Source of the DNA: Rhabdochlamydiaceae bacterium
GTDB taxonomy: Bacteria > Chlamydiota > Chlamydiia > Chlamydiales > Rhabdochlamydiaceae
NCBI GenBank assembly: GCA_019752555.1
Contig: JAIELY010000010.1
Location: forward strand, 124,001 to 188,000
Direction of reading: 5' to 3'
Length of the DNA stretch: 64,000 nucleotides
Of this stretch, positions 8,229 to 16,036 are shown piece after piece (position 1 is the stretch's first letter; every line of letters starts with the position of its first letter). A program made the translations under genes and the position numbers. Under the pieces are notes generated by a model. It saw nothing but the letters and a program-made list of their open reading frames with translations. It made no database searches and was not told the origin of the DNA.

Positions 8229-8916
8229 GGAGTCCAATCTTCTCAAAGCTTTGACGCAGGGGTTCGTTATCAGGCTTGTCGAAGGCTCCGCTTGAGACAA
8301 GCCAAGTCACGTAATCTTTAGGAATGTCAGCGAGAGCTTTTCCTTGATGTTTGCCAAAAGGCATATGCGTGAGGGACTGAGGACGGGAAAGAAGCTCGAG
8401 CACTTTTTCAATTTCCAAATCATCAATCATCGCAGAAAAGACCTTGTGTAAGATAATCACGTCATCTAATGCTCTATGGGCTTGGTTTGCTTCAAAGCCG
8501 TACACCTCGCGCAACGACTGCAACGTGTGGCGTGGTAAATCCGAGCGGTATTTGCGTGCCCATTTAAGCGTGTCGATATATTTAAAGGCGGGCATTTCTA
8601 CCCCTGCTCGTTTAAATTCCGCTTCCATAAACACCTTATCAAACGCATCATTGTTATGAGCAATTAAGACAGTGTCCTCAGGACAGAACTCGATAAATGC
8701 AAGAGCCACATCTCTAAATGAAGGCGCGCTCGCTACCATTTCGTTTGTAATATGGTGGATTGCAGTCGCTTCTAAGGGGATGGGACATCCGGGATTAATC
8801 AGCTGAACAAATGTTCGGTCCTCTACAGGGTCATACGCAGCAAGCTCAATAATCCGGTCCTTCTCAGAACGCACGCCTGTTGTTTCAGTATCGTAGTAAA
8901 TCGGTCTTGGGGGCAT
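8218..8916 (-). CDS. DnaQ-like DEDDh 3'-5' exonuclease with C-terminal small domain
   Basis: A 232-aa exonuclease of the DNA polymerase III epsilon superfamily. Exo I is YYDTETTGV near residue 8, Exo II is the HNNDAFDKVFMEAEF segment near residue 95, and Exo III is NQAHRALDDV near residue 145, giving the DEDDh set. A C-terminal 60-aa part (MPFGKHQGKALADIPKDYV) resembles the DUF3820-type domain often fused to such exonucleases. The ATG at 8916 is used because any earlier start would run into the upstream phnA-like gene, which ends at 8928. A dnaQ paralog lies near msbA in Chlamydia too. Proofreading or repair trimming is a family inference. Confidence 0.9.
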   Translation of the reverse strand: MPPRPIYYDTETTGVRSEKDRIIELAAYDPVEDRTFVQLINPGCPIPLEATAIHHITNEMVASAPSFRDVALAFIEFCPEDTVLIAHNNDAFDKVFMEAEFKRAGVEMPAFKYIDTLKWARKYRSDLPRHTLQSLREVYGFEANQAHRALDDVIILHKVFSAMIDDLEIEKVLELLSRPQSLTHMPFGKHQGKALADIPKDYVTWLVSSGAFDKPDNEPLRQSFEKIGLLKK

Positions 8917-8927
8917 AGAAGTCTCAG

Positions 8928-9137
8928 TTAAGCTTTTTTCAAGAAACAGGTTTTTAACACTAGTGTATTTCTCCCTTTTCCACATTCCACTTCCCCTTCA
9001 TCGTCGGTTAAGCGAATGTCTTTATAGAGGGTCCCGCGTTTGATTGTCATGGAAGCTCCTTTGACTTTAAGATCTTTGATGACCGTCACATTGTCCCCAT
9101 TATTCAGTTCTGTCCCGTTGCTGTCCTTGACTGTCAT
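8928..9137 (-). CDS. PhnA/YjdM-type small protein
   Basis: A 69-aa protein matching the C-terminal PhnA domain: MTVKDSNGTELNNGDNVTVI, then KDLKVKGASMTIKRGT and VLKTCFLKKA. Despite the name, family members have no proven role in phosphonate use, and the N-terminal zinc ribbon of longer YjdM proteins is absent. GGAGG lies 5 nt before the ATG at 9137; an upstream in-frame ATG at 9147-9149 overlaps that Shine-Dalgarno and is less likely. The gene is 11 bp upstream of the exonuclease gene on the same strand, and the two are probably cotranscribed. Confidence 0.85.
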   Translation of the reverse strand: MTVKDSNGTELNNGDNVTVIKDLKVKGASMTIKRGTLYKDIRLTDDEGEVECGKGRNTLVLKTCFLKKA

Positions 9138-9208
9138 AAAAGCCTCCATTCCGTGTAACTATTCATTATAGGCACAGAAGCGTTTTCGACCACAAAAAAG
9201 GAATGCGT

Positions 9209-9237
9209 TTGACAAAACGTTTATTCTTTTGTATGAA
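9209..9237 (+). promoter_or_regulatory. Sigma-70-like promoter for the half-MFS gene
   Basis: A consensus -35 TTGACA (9209-9214), a 17-bp spacer and a -10-like TATGAA (9232-9237). Transcription would begin near 9244, leaving a leader of about 70 nt before the ATG at 9314. Confidence 0.6.
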
Positions 9238-9313
9238 CAGGAAATGAAAGGACATCGAAAGTTATTTTCAATTTTTTCAAAGAGATTTTTCTGTTGCAAC
9301 ATCGGAAATAAAT

Positions 9314-10153
9314 ATGAAAACTAATAAAGCCCTAAAGTTGTATTGTTTATTGGGGTTGATTTTTTGTGCAATTGCTGGGGGAATCATTGGAGTTTTGTTT
9401 GAAAAAAAGTCCGTCCTATCTCCCGATGATGCTTTTTCTTCAATTTTACTCGTTGGATCTATTGTCCTTTGCTTTTTAATTTTAAAAGATGCACGAGATC
9501 AGCAAAGACCTCTTGTCACGGCACCTCAAAAAAGAAAATTCCACGACCTATTGCGCACTGAATTTCGGCTGCTTAACCAAGCAGTACGCAGCTCAACGAC
9601 ACGCAGAGGGCTATTAGCCTATTTTTTATGGGCGACCTCGCAATATACCATGCTCATCCCATTTGCCGACTTTCAGATCAAATACACATATACAGTGATC
9701 ACGATGATGTGCGGCTATCTGATAGGCGTTGCAATTTTGGGCTTTTGCAAGCGAATTGCTGACGAGCAAATCATACGAATGGGATTTATTTTAATTATTG
9801 CCTCATTCCTGGCTTTTTTTATCGTCGATATCTTTGTGAGCGACAACACCGCCATAACAGCAATTTCATGCTTTTTTTACACAATCGGAAACGCTTTTTT
9901 AAGTCCGAGCATGCTTTCTCTTTTTTCCAAAGAAAGATCTGTTCACGAACAAGGAAAAGGCTTTGGATTGATCGTCTCCGCTGATACCAGCGGTTTTTTA
10001 GCCGGATCCATCATCGTCATTATGATTAATCACTTAAGCGTTAAGCTTGAGGTTGTATTTCTGATTTCATTTGTTATTTTTATCCTTTCATGGCTGCCTT
10101 ATGCCGCATATGAAAAAAGACGTTTGAATGTCCTCAGAAATTCGCGCACATAA
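9314..10153 (+). CDS. MFS transporter, C-terminal part only (about 8 TM helices)
   Basis: A 279-aa membrane protein whose helices look like TM5-TM12 of a Major Facilitator: two N-terminal helices (residues 10-28 and 42-58), a charged cytoplasmic linker (KDARDQQRP to about residue 98), then six helices, among them GNAFLSPSMLSLFSKE in the place of TM10. TM1-TM4 are missing. A good promoter precedes the gene, so it may be expressed as it stands. A separate minus-strand gene at 12662-13198 carries an N-terminal MFS half. The substrate is unknown. It is convergent with the methyltransferase gene, 17 bp away. Confidence 0.7.
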   Translation: MKTNKALKLYCLLGLIFCAIAGGIIGVLFEKKSVLSPDDAFSSILLVGSIVLCFLILKDARDQQRPLVTAPQKRKFHDLLRTEFRLLNQAVRSSTTRRGLLAYFLWATSQYTMLIPFADFQIKYTYTVITMMCGYLIGVAILGFCKRIADEQIIRMGFILIIASFLAFFIVDIFVSDNTAITAISCFFYTIGNAFLSPSMLSLFSKERSVHEQGKGFGLIVSADTSGFLAGSIIVIMINHLSVKLEVVFLISFVIFILSWLPYAAYEKRRLNVLRNSRT

Positions 10154-10170
10154 GGCAATGGACAAGAGGT

Positions 10171-10956
10171 TTATTTTTGAATTCTCATCGTAAGAGCTGT
10201 GTAAGGGACTCTAATCAAAGGATCCTTTTGTATCGCGGGATCGTCTAAGATCGCTTGAATCACTTCATGAATGAATGCATCTTGCAAATGCTCTGGAAGA
10301 AGAACATAATTGTTCACCCATCCCTTTATGAAATTAAAAATCTCTTCTTCATTTTTGTATTCGGCAAAAATTGTTTCTTCAGTGAAATTTAAGATCCTAA
10401 AATGTTCCTCTTCAAAAAAGTCCCTATATTCCTGAGCCGAGAGCATTGTATGGTTAGCCGAGAGATGTTGAAATTCCGGATATTTCTCAAGAGCCTTTTC
10501 TAGATACTGATAGTAGGGGGATTCTTTGGGATATGTTAAGATCAATAACTCCCCATTTTTCTCTAAACAGTTAGCCAACTTTTGCATGACTGTTTTAGGT
10601 TCTTTTAACCAATGGAAACAACTAAAGGATGTAATTAGGTTAAAAGGGTGGGAAAATTTCGCTTCTTCAATCGAAGACAATTGGAAATGAAGATTTGGAA
10701 AATGATCTTCTGGGAAGTTTTTGGATGCATAGGAGATCATGCTAGGAGAGATATCGACCCCAGTTACATTTCCCTCGATTGCCTTTTTTGCTAATTCAAC
10801 TGTATTTCTTCCATCGCCGCAACCCACATCTAAAATTTCGGCATGAGGATCGATCCGAAGCGTTCGCAAGATATCTTCTGCATGACCGCTTTGCAGCGAA
10901 GAGTATTTTGCGTAATGGTCTGCATTTAGATCATCGGATGAACCGGTAGAGCTCAT
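10171..10956 (-). CDS. Class I SAM-dependent methyltransferase
   Basis: A 261-aa Rossmann-fold methyltransferase. Motif I is ILDVGCGDGRNTVELA near residue 40, the acidic residue ending strand 2 is in VTGVDISPSMI near residue 65, motif post-II is in LSSIEEAKF, and motif IV is LITSFSCFHWL near residue 108. The overall pattern resembles trans-aconitate/juvenile-hormone-acid type small-molecule methyltransferases, whose usual acceptor is a carboxylate, but the C-terminal acceptor region is divergent and the substrate cannot be read from sequence. It lies 25 bp downstream of the MIO-enzyme gene on the same strand, which suggests a shared transcript and possibly a shared pathway. Confidence 0.85.
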   Translation of the reverse strand: MSSTGSSDDLNADHYAKYSSLQSGHAEDILRTLRIDPHAEILDVGCGDGRNTVELAKKAIEGNVTGVDISPSMISYASKNFPEDHFPNLHFQLSSIEEAKFSHPFNLITSFSCFHWLKEPKTVMQKLANCLEKNGELLILTYPKESPYYQYLEKALEKYPEFQHLSANHTMLSAQEYRDFFEEEHFRILNFTEETIFAEYKNEEEIFNFIKGWVNNYVLLPEHLQDAFIHEVIQAILDDPAIQKDPLIRVPYTALTMRIQK

Positions 10957-10981
10957 AAAACCTCGGTGTTTACACGTTTAT

Positions 10982-12571
10982 TTAGATTAGCAAATTTCCT
11001 GAAAATTTAGAGAGGGAAGCTACTAGATCGTGAGACTTAATCATTAAGGCAAGAGATTCGAGATAATCTGTAATCGAACGATCATGATCCAGATAGGGAA
11101 CCTTTAATCGCACTTGTTTAAATAGCTCCTTAGTTGAAGAGGATAGCTGGTCTGCACCCCTTATTTCAGCCCCTTGAGCTGCGCAAAGAAGCTCAAAGGC
11201 AACGATATATACAGTGTTATGAAACAGTTCAGTGGCTCGTCTTGCGGCAATGAGTCCCATAGAGACGATGTCCTGGAAATCACCTGTAGATGTCAATGTC
11301 TGTGTGGATAGCGGCAGGCACAGCGATCGATTTTCTGCTGTGAGCGACGTTGACATAAACTGCCCTCCCATTAATCCCAATCTAAGGCCTGACTTTTGAT
11401 CGCATAAAAAAGGAGGAAGCCCATTACTGTGATTTTTATCCATGAAACGGTCGATACGCCTATCCGATAAATTGGAGAGACTCGTTAGGCAGATACTTAA
11501 GTAATCCATCGCCATTGAGATATATTGACCATGGAAGTGCCCATTATGGAAAACATCCTTATATTCAGGTAAAACAAGCGGGTTGTCGTTACTTGAATTC
11601 ATTTCATTTTCAACAATCTGTTTTATCCACCGTACAGAGTCTTTGATCGGTCCTAAAATTTGCGGTGAGCATCGTATCGAGTAAGCATCTTCTATAGGCA
11701 TATCTGCAGCCGTAGGGACTTTAACCTCTAAAGAATGCAGTTTTTTTTCAATGGCGTCTTCATCCGCAATCATTTTGCTATCTTTTAAGATGGCCCAAAG
11801 GTTGATCGCCGTGTTTTGCTGTCCAAGATGAGGTTTTTGCTTATGCACCTTAGGATCAAAAGGTTTCTTTTTCGCATTTAAAGCTTCGAACGAAAGACTT
11901 GAAATAACATCATAAAGTTTGACAAGGTTCATTGTATTTTCAACAAGAATTGCCGCCATTGCCGCCATCGCAGAGGTTCCATTGATTAGACTTAATCCCT
12001 CCTTAAACGATAAAGACATCGGCTCTATTCCAGCCTTTTGCAATGCTAGATCCCCTGGAAGAAGCTCTCCCTTATAGCGGGCTCTCCATTTTCCGGTTGC
12101 AACGAGTGCGATGTATGCCAAAGGACCCAAATCACCACTGGCTCCTAAAGAACCTTTTGCTGGAATACACGGAACGATTCCAGAATTGAACAAGAGCAGC
12201 AGTTTATTAAAATTATCCAACGAAATTGCAGACGTTCCCCGCGATAGGGAATTTAATCGAATTAAGATCGTAGCACGCACGATAGTGTCTTCTAAATACG
12301 GCCCCACATTTGTCGCAACAGCTTCGATCAAATTGTTTTGAAGTTCTTCTGCGCCCTCCTGAGGAATAAGCCAGTTGACAAATCCCCCCACTCCTGTATT
12401 TACTCCATAAATCACGCGATGTTCATCAATAAAAGAATCGAGTAAATTTTTTGACTCAACAATCTTATTTTTCACTTCATCGGAGATGCGCACTTTAATA
12501 AGAGAATCATTGCACGCTTTAAAGACATCAGCTGTCGTTAGCGAGTCTCCATTTATGAACAAATCACCCAT
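10982..12571 (-). CDS. MIO-type aromatic amino acid ammonia-lyase / 2,3-aminomutase (HAL/PAL superfamily)
   Basis: A 529-aa enzyme with the autocatalytic MIO triad Ala-Ser-Gly in KGSLGASGDLGPLAYIALV (near residue 145) and the catalytic Tyr loop RVIYGVNTGVGGFVNWLIP (near residue 55). Other conserved blocks are SFKEGLSLINGTSAM, EDAYSIRCSPQILGP, SSNDNPLV, HNGHFHGQYISMAMDYL and STGDFQDIVSMGL. Recalled sequences of the AdmH-type phenylalanine aminomutase from Pantoea share long runs of this pattern (GGFVN, ELQNNLI-AVATNVG, NRxSNGLPPFLC-like segments), so it appears closer to that clade than to canonical HutH. No other hut genes are nearby. Product (beta-amino acid or cinnamate/coumarate) is undetermined. 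Confidence 0.85.
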   Translation of the reverse strand: MGDLFINGDSLTTADVFKACNDSLIKVRISDEVKNKIVESKNLLDSFIDEHRVIYGVNTGVGGFVNWLIPQEGAEELQNNLIEAVATNVGPYLEDTIVRATILIRLNSLSRGTSAISLDNFNKLLLLFNSGIVPCIPAKGSLGASGDLGPLAYIALVATGKWRARYKGELLPGDLALQKAGIEPMSLSFKEGLSLINGTSAMAAMAAILVENTMNLVKLYDVISSLSFEALNAKKKPFDPKVHKQKPHLGQQNTAINLWAILKDSKMIADEDAIEKKLHSLEVKVPTAADMPIEDAYSIRCSPQILGPIKDSVRWIKQIVENEMNSSNDNPLVLPEYKDVFHNGHFHGQYISMAMDYLSICLTSLSNLSDRRIDRFMDKNHSNGLPPFLCDQKSGLRLGLMGGQFMSTSLTAENRSLCLPLSTQTLTSTGDFQDIVSMGLIAARRATELFHNTVYIVAFELLCAAQGAEIRGADQLSSSTKELFKQVRLKVPYLDHDRSITDYLESLALMIKSHDLVASLSKFSGNLLI

Positions 12572-12661
12572 AAGAAGCCTTGTAAAATTGTTTCATTAAT
12601 CCTCTTACATCCCTTTGAAAAATTGGTCTCTATCGCTATTAGATCTGTTCTTTGGAAATTC

Positions 12662-13198
12662 CTACCACCTTATCCCCAAAATGCGTGTCATGAGGTAGGT
12701 GAATAGAACGCCTATAAACACACCAGTAATGGCAAATATCCATATCGTATTGGATAGAACAAACAAGTTTGAAAAGGCTAAAATCATGTAAGCGATCGAG
12801 TAGGCGCCTGTTGTTAAAGCCAATGAAAAGCGCAGGTTCTTTTTTTGCGTGTCGGCCAAAGCCGCCCAGGCGAGGGGAATGGTGTTACCAAGAATCCCAT
12901 TCATCAATACGACAAGAACAAGAGGGGCAATAGATAGCAAATTTCTAGTTTTGAAGAAAATCAGGAGAATAAGGCTTAAACAAGAAAACACAAGAGAAAC
13001 AATTAAACTTTTTTTCCTGCAGTAAAAATCAGAGAACCCGGCTTGTACTGGAGCTGCGAATATCTGCAACACAATCATCGTAGTAGACAATACCAGCGCA
13101 ATGAGAGGGGGTTGAGCTCCAAAGATGCGTAAAATCGAATTATTTCCAATAACGCTCGCTAGAATACAAAACATCAAAATCGGTAAAAATCTGCTCAT
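12662..13198 (-). CDS. MFS transporter, N-terminal half only (about 6 TM helices)
   Basis: A 178-aa hydrophobic protein with six predicted helices arranged like the N-terminal half of an MFS transporter: TM1 from residue 4, the TM2-TM3 loop with GFSDFYCRKKS (a variant of the MFS loop motif GxxxDRxGRR), TM4 with LGNTIPLAWAALAD, then TM5 and TM6, ending GIRW before a TAG. After the TAG the same frame stays open for only 18 codons of hydrophilic residues, so no C-terminal half follows. It sits 90 bp upstream of the MIO-enzyme gene on the same strand. It is either a decayed transporter or one half of a split one. Confidence 0.65.
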   Translation of the reverse strand: MSRFLPILMFCILASVIGNNSILRIFGAQPPLIALVLSTTMIVLQIFAAPVQAGFSDFYCRKKSLIVSLVFSCLSLILLIFFKTRNLLSIAPLVLVVLMNGILGNTIPLAWAALADTQKKNLRFSLALTTGAYSIAYMILAFSNLFVLSNTIWIFAITGVFIGVLFTYLMTRILGIRW

Positions 13199-13337
13199 CT
13201 CTCAAGCTATATTAAAAGGAGGATAATTCCTTCTTTTAACTTCAGCTTAACAGAAAGTCAAGTGATCTGTAGTTTAATCTGCATTTTTATATCGAGGATT
13301 ATTAAAGATTTTTTGTTTCTACATGGGACCTGAAGGC

Positions 13338-13493
13338 AACCACAGAGAGCACAGAGCTCACAGAGGCGGCTTTGCCGCAAGCGTGCTTTCTTTCGGCAGC
13401 GCGAAAGAAAGCACAATCCATCACGGCGATATTCGTCCGTGAATGAGATCATGTCTTTTCTCTTCCTCTGCGAACTCTGTGCTCTCTGTGGTT
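13338..13493. repeat. 156-bp nested inverted-repeat element (MITE-like)
   Basis: The outer arms of 29 nt (13338-13366 and 13465-13493) pair at 27 positions and carry an ACCACAGAGAGCACAGAG-type sequence. Inside are three further hairpins: GCGGC-ttt-GCCGC (about 13366-13378), a perfect 13-bp stem (13383-13395 with 13402-13414, 6-nt loop), and CACGG/CCGTG (13422-13426 with 13437-13441). The CACAGAG-type outer arm resembles an intergenic repeat that I recall from many unrelated bacterial genomes. The rest of the 13199-13766 gap holds a small secreted-protein-like reading frame (13505-13633). Confidence 0.8.
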
Positions 13494-13504
13494 AAAAAAT
13501 TCTT

Positions 13505-13633
13505 TCACTTTAACTTTGTAAGTGCCCCGCATTTAAGGGTAGAAAGCGTGAACTTTTCCTTGGCCTCATCATCATATGAGAAAAGAGGAGCTGTCAATAG
13601 ACTGAGCACAAGTAGAATGAGGGAGTACAGCAT
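13505..13633 (-). CDS. Putative 42-aa secreted peptide, possibly a truncated gene
   Basis: ATG at 13633 opens a 42-codon frame whose first 20 residues form a good signal peptide (MLYSLILLVLSLLTAPLFSY), followed by a short charged segment and a single Cys, with a stop at 13505-13507. There is no Shine-Dalgarno. The stop lies 12 bp from the outer arm of the inverted-repeat element, so the frame may be the 5' end of a gene cut by that element rather than a complete gene. Not recognised as any family. Confidence 0.35.
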   Translation of the reverse strand: MLYSLILLVLSLLTAPLFSYDDEAKEKFTLSTLKCGALTKLK

Positions 13634-13766
13634 TTTAGACACCGATAATAGTGTTTAGAAAATTGGATACGATATTCAATAGTGCGTTTATTTATGAAGG
13701 AAAAAATTGCCGGAATTGATTCTTTAATGCTATCTTTAGCGGAAAAAATTAACGAATGGGGCTCTT

Positions 13767-14381
13767 ATGAGAAAAAACTGTTGCATTTGGGTTAAACATG
13801 CACTTGCATTCGCTCTGTGCTGTTCATCCATTACTTTCACTCAATTAGAAGCTCTCCCCTCATCTGAGGTGTATTTTTCTCCAGAGGATCATCTGGCAGA
13901 AAAACTCATCGCCTTGATTGACAAGGAACCCAAAAGCATTTGCGCAGCAGTTTACTGTCTGATGTCGGGAGAAATTTCTCAAGCCTTGCAACGGGCAAAG
14001 AAACGGGGCGTTTTTGTTGAGGTGATTGTCGATCCTTTTTCTGTTAAACAGCGCTCTCCTATTGGGAAATTGAATGAAAAGGGGATTGTCATTCATGTGT
14101 GGGACCCCAAAGTTGAGGAAATTCCAGCTAGCAAGTACGCTAAAAAGCCTTTGATGCACGATAAATTTTGTGTTTTTGGAGACCATACTGTTTGGACAGG
14201 GTCCTTTAACTTTACACGCCAGGCTTCTTGTTCGAATAAGGAAAATGTTGTGGTTCTGCACGACCCCGCGATTGCAGCCCTTTACCTTGCCGAGTTTGAG
14301 AAAATTAAGAAGCAAGGGTGCAGTGCATACAGGCAATTTCTTGCCATGAAAGAGCAAAAGAAGGGAGTTGCTATTCGTTAA
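13767..14381 (+). CDS. Secreted phospholipase D superfamily protein (Nuc-like, single HKD)
   Basis: A 204-aa protein with an N-terminal signal segment (VKHALAFALCCSSITFTQLEA) and one PLD catalytic motif, MHDKFCVFGDHTVWTGSFNFT (HxK-x4-D) near residue 130. It has the CAAVYCLMSGEISQALQRAKKRG-type strand-helix that precedes the motif in the Nuc endonuclease group. Single-HKD members act as dimers and cleave phosphodiester bonds of DNA or phospholipids; which applies here is unknown. Export to the periplasm or beyond is inferred. A hairpin terminator lies between it and the convergent SDR gene. Confidence 0.88.
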   Translation: MRKNCCIWVKHALAFALCCSSITFTQLEALPSSEVYFSPEDHLAEKLIALIDKEPKSICAAVYCLMSGEISQALQRAKKRGVFVEVIVDPFSVKQRSPIGKLNEKGIVIHVWDPKVEEIPASKYAKKPLMHDKFCVFGDHTVWTGSFNFTRQASCSNKENVVVLHDPAIAALYLAEFEKIKKQGCSAYRQFLAMKEQKKGVAIR

Positions 14382-14391
14382 CCACTAATGT

Positions 14392-14414
14392 GGGCTCAAA
14401 GTTGATTTGAGCCC
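14392..14414. terminator. Bidirectional hairpin between convergent PLD and SDR genes
   Basis: A perfect 9-bp stem (14392-14400 with 14406-14414) and a 5-nt loop, placed between the two stop codons (14381 and 14425). There is no strong T-run on either side, so termination is inferred from structure and position. Confidence 0.6.
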
Positions 14415-14424
14415 AGGTATGGAT

Positions 14425-15900
14425 TTAAGTGGAGGAGGAGGTGCAAGAAGAGGATGAGGACTCGCTTGGCTGGGAAGATGGAGTGCTTCTATGTTTAATT
14501 GCATAGAAAATTTCTTCCAACTCTGTGGATGCGGGGTATTTTTCAGCCATGGTCCCATCATACATTAAAAGGCCGTTGGCTTGTTTTGTCTTGCGCAGAA
14601 TTTCAATGACATCTGCCATATAGCCTGTGCTCATTTCGATACTTAAACGAGCATGAGGTCCTCCCATATCTGTTCGCACCCATCCTGCACAAACGGCTGC
14701 TGCGAAGGGGGATTCGCTTAAAATTCTCATCATTTTTTCTCTTAGCTCGCGTAGACAAGGGGAATCCTTCATTACTTCAATGAGGCGATCTTTTAACTCT
14801 TCACTTAAGAATGAAATTTGGCTAACACTGCTCTTGACCCATTCTTCTACATCCTCTTTTAGGATCGGTTCTCGAATAGGACCTGCTTTCTGTAACTCTG
14901 CGAGGTCTTGACGGCTAGCCTCGAAATGCCGTTTGTAGAGTGTTTCGATCGATGAAGGGCTAGTTAACGCTTTTTCAATCGGTTCTCTTAATGCGTCGAT
15001 TAAGCACGTTTTTTCTAAAACCTCTAAAATCCACTCTCTTCCCGTTGTCTTCGGGCTCCAAGGGTGTTGGATTAGGTTTTTCAAAATCTTTTCACTTAAA
15101 GGTGTTTTTAAGGGGACATCAGGAAAGACGCTATCAAGCCATTCTTTGAAGGCTGCGGTTTGAGATGCGCCAAGCGGGGGGTGTTTTAATTGCGGCATGA
15201 GAGGTGTTGCCATGAGGGCTCTTTCAATGATTTCTAATGACTGATCTAAATCAGAAGAGTCGGGTAGGATGGTTCGAACGCGTTCTTTTAAGGAACATAA
15301 GGAGGGATCTTCTTTTAGAGCTTCTACAGTTTGCTGGCGCCACTCTTGAGTCAGATGGATGAACAGATTCCACATCATATGGTGCGAGGCAGTTTTGGAT
15401 ACGCGATAGGGATGGTAGTTGCCAGATGCGTTATCCTTGGGAAGACCAACTAAACTGCCCATAAAGATCACACCTGCATTTGGAGTCTTGGAAATCAATG
15501 GGAAAAAGCAGGACCAGATGTGGTTAGCAGCAAGTGTGTTAACCTCAAGCGCTGCGCGAAGATCGCCTGGCGGATGATCTTTTGTTTTGGTTCCAGGAAC
15601 GGAGTACCCTTTGATTCCTGCATTTAGAATGAGTAAATCGAGTTTTTCCACCGATGTAGCAAAGCGTGCGACATCCTCTTCTGATGTCACGTCCAATGGC
15701 TGTAATTTTAGCCTCTCAGGATATTTGATTTGCAACTCTTGTAGGCTGGTGAATTTTCCAGGATGAACTTCTATCAACCGATCCAGAGAATCTTTGCTTC
15801 TATACGTGGCAATGACACGGTTGCCTCGGGATAAGTACTCTTGAGTGAATCCCAGTCCAATGCCTCGATTTGCACCTGTGATAACGACATCCAATCCCAT
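14425..15900 (-). CDS. Short-chain dehydrogenase/reductase with a ~210-aa helical insertion
   Basis: A 491-aa protein. Residues 1-185 are an SDR: the nucleotide motif TGANRGIGLGF, DVTSEEDV, LLILNAG and the catalytic YRVSK (Y-x3-K). The fold then breaks into a ~210-residue acidic helical segment and resumes near residue 395 with AAAVCAGWVRTDMGGPHARL, the SDR strand 6 region, ending in a Ser-rich tail. The insertion includes three similar helical units (VEALKEDPSLCSLKERV, LEVLEKTCLIDALREP, IEVMKDSPCLRELREKM). GAGGAG lies before the ATG at 15900; an earlier in-frame start at 15927 is less likely. The substrate is unknown. Confidence 0.85.
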   Translation of the reverse strand: MGLDVVITGANRGIGLGFTQEYLSRGNRVIATYRSKDSLDRLIEVHPGKFTSLQELQIKYPERLKLQPLDVTSEEDVARFATSVEKLDLLILNAGIKGYSVPGTKTKDHPPGDLRAALEVNTLAANHIWSCFFPLISKTPNAGVIFMGSLVGLPKDNASGNYHPYRVSKTASHHMMWNLFIHLTQEWRQQTVEALKEDPSLCSLKERVRTILPDSSDLDQSLEIIERALMATPLMPQLKHPPLGASQTAAFKEWLDSVFPDVPLKTPLSEKILKNLIQHPWSPKTTGREWILEVLEKTCLIDALREPIEKALTSPSSIETLYKRHFEASRQDLAELQKAGPIREPILKEDVEEWVKSSVSQISFLSEELKDRLIEVMKDSPCLRELREKMMRILSESPFAAAVCAGWVRTDMGGPHARLSIEMSTGYMADVIEILRKTKQANGLLMYDGTMAEKYPASTELEEIFYAIKHRSTPSSQPSESSSSSCTSSST

Positions 15901-16036
15901 GTTTGATCTCCTCTTTTTAAAAAACAAAGAAGAAGTTTAGGGGGTAAAAGAAATTTTAGTCAACGTAGGAGATCGACTTTTTTCTTCTCAATTTTTCTCC
16001 AGCAGTGTATTCTTTTGGCTCAAACGAGGATGAAAA

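Noticed and set aside
10982-12571. Calling this gene hutH (histidine ammonia-lyase)
   Set aside because: The MIO motif fits, but surrounding blocks recall aminomutase/aromatic lyases and no hutU, hutI or hutG is near; I left the symbol empty.
13258-13658. Two overlapping open frames (13258-13452 minus, 13443-13658 plus)
   Set aside because: Both read through the nested inverted repeat, so their sequences are complementary hairpin arms rather than protein.
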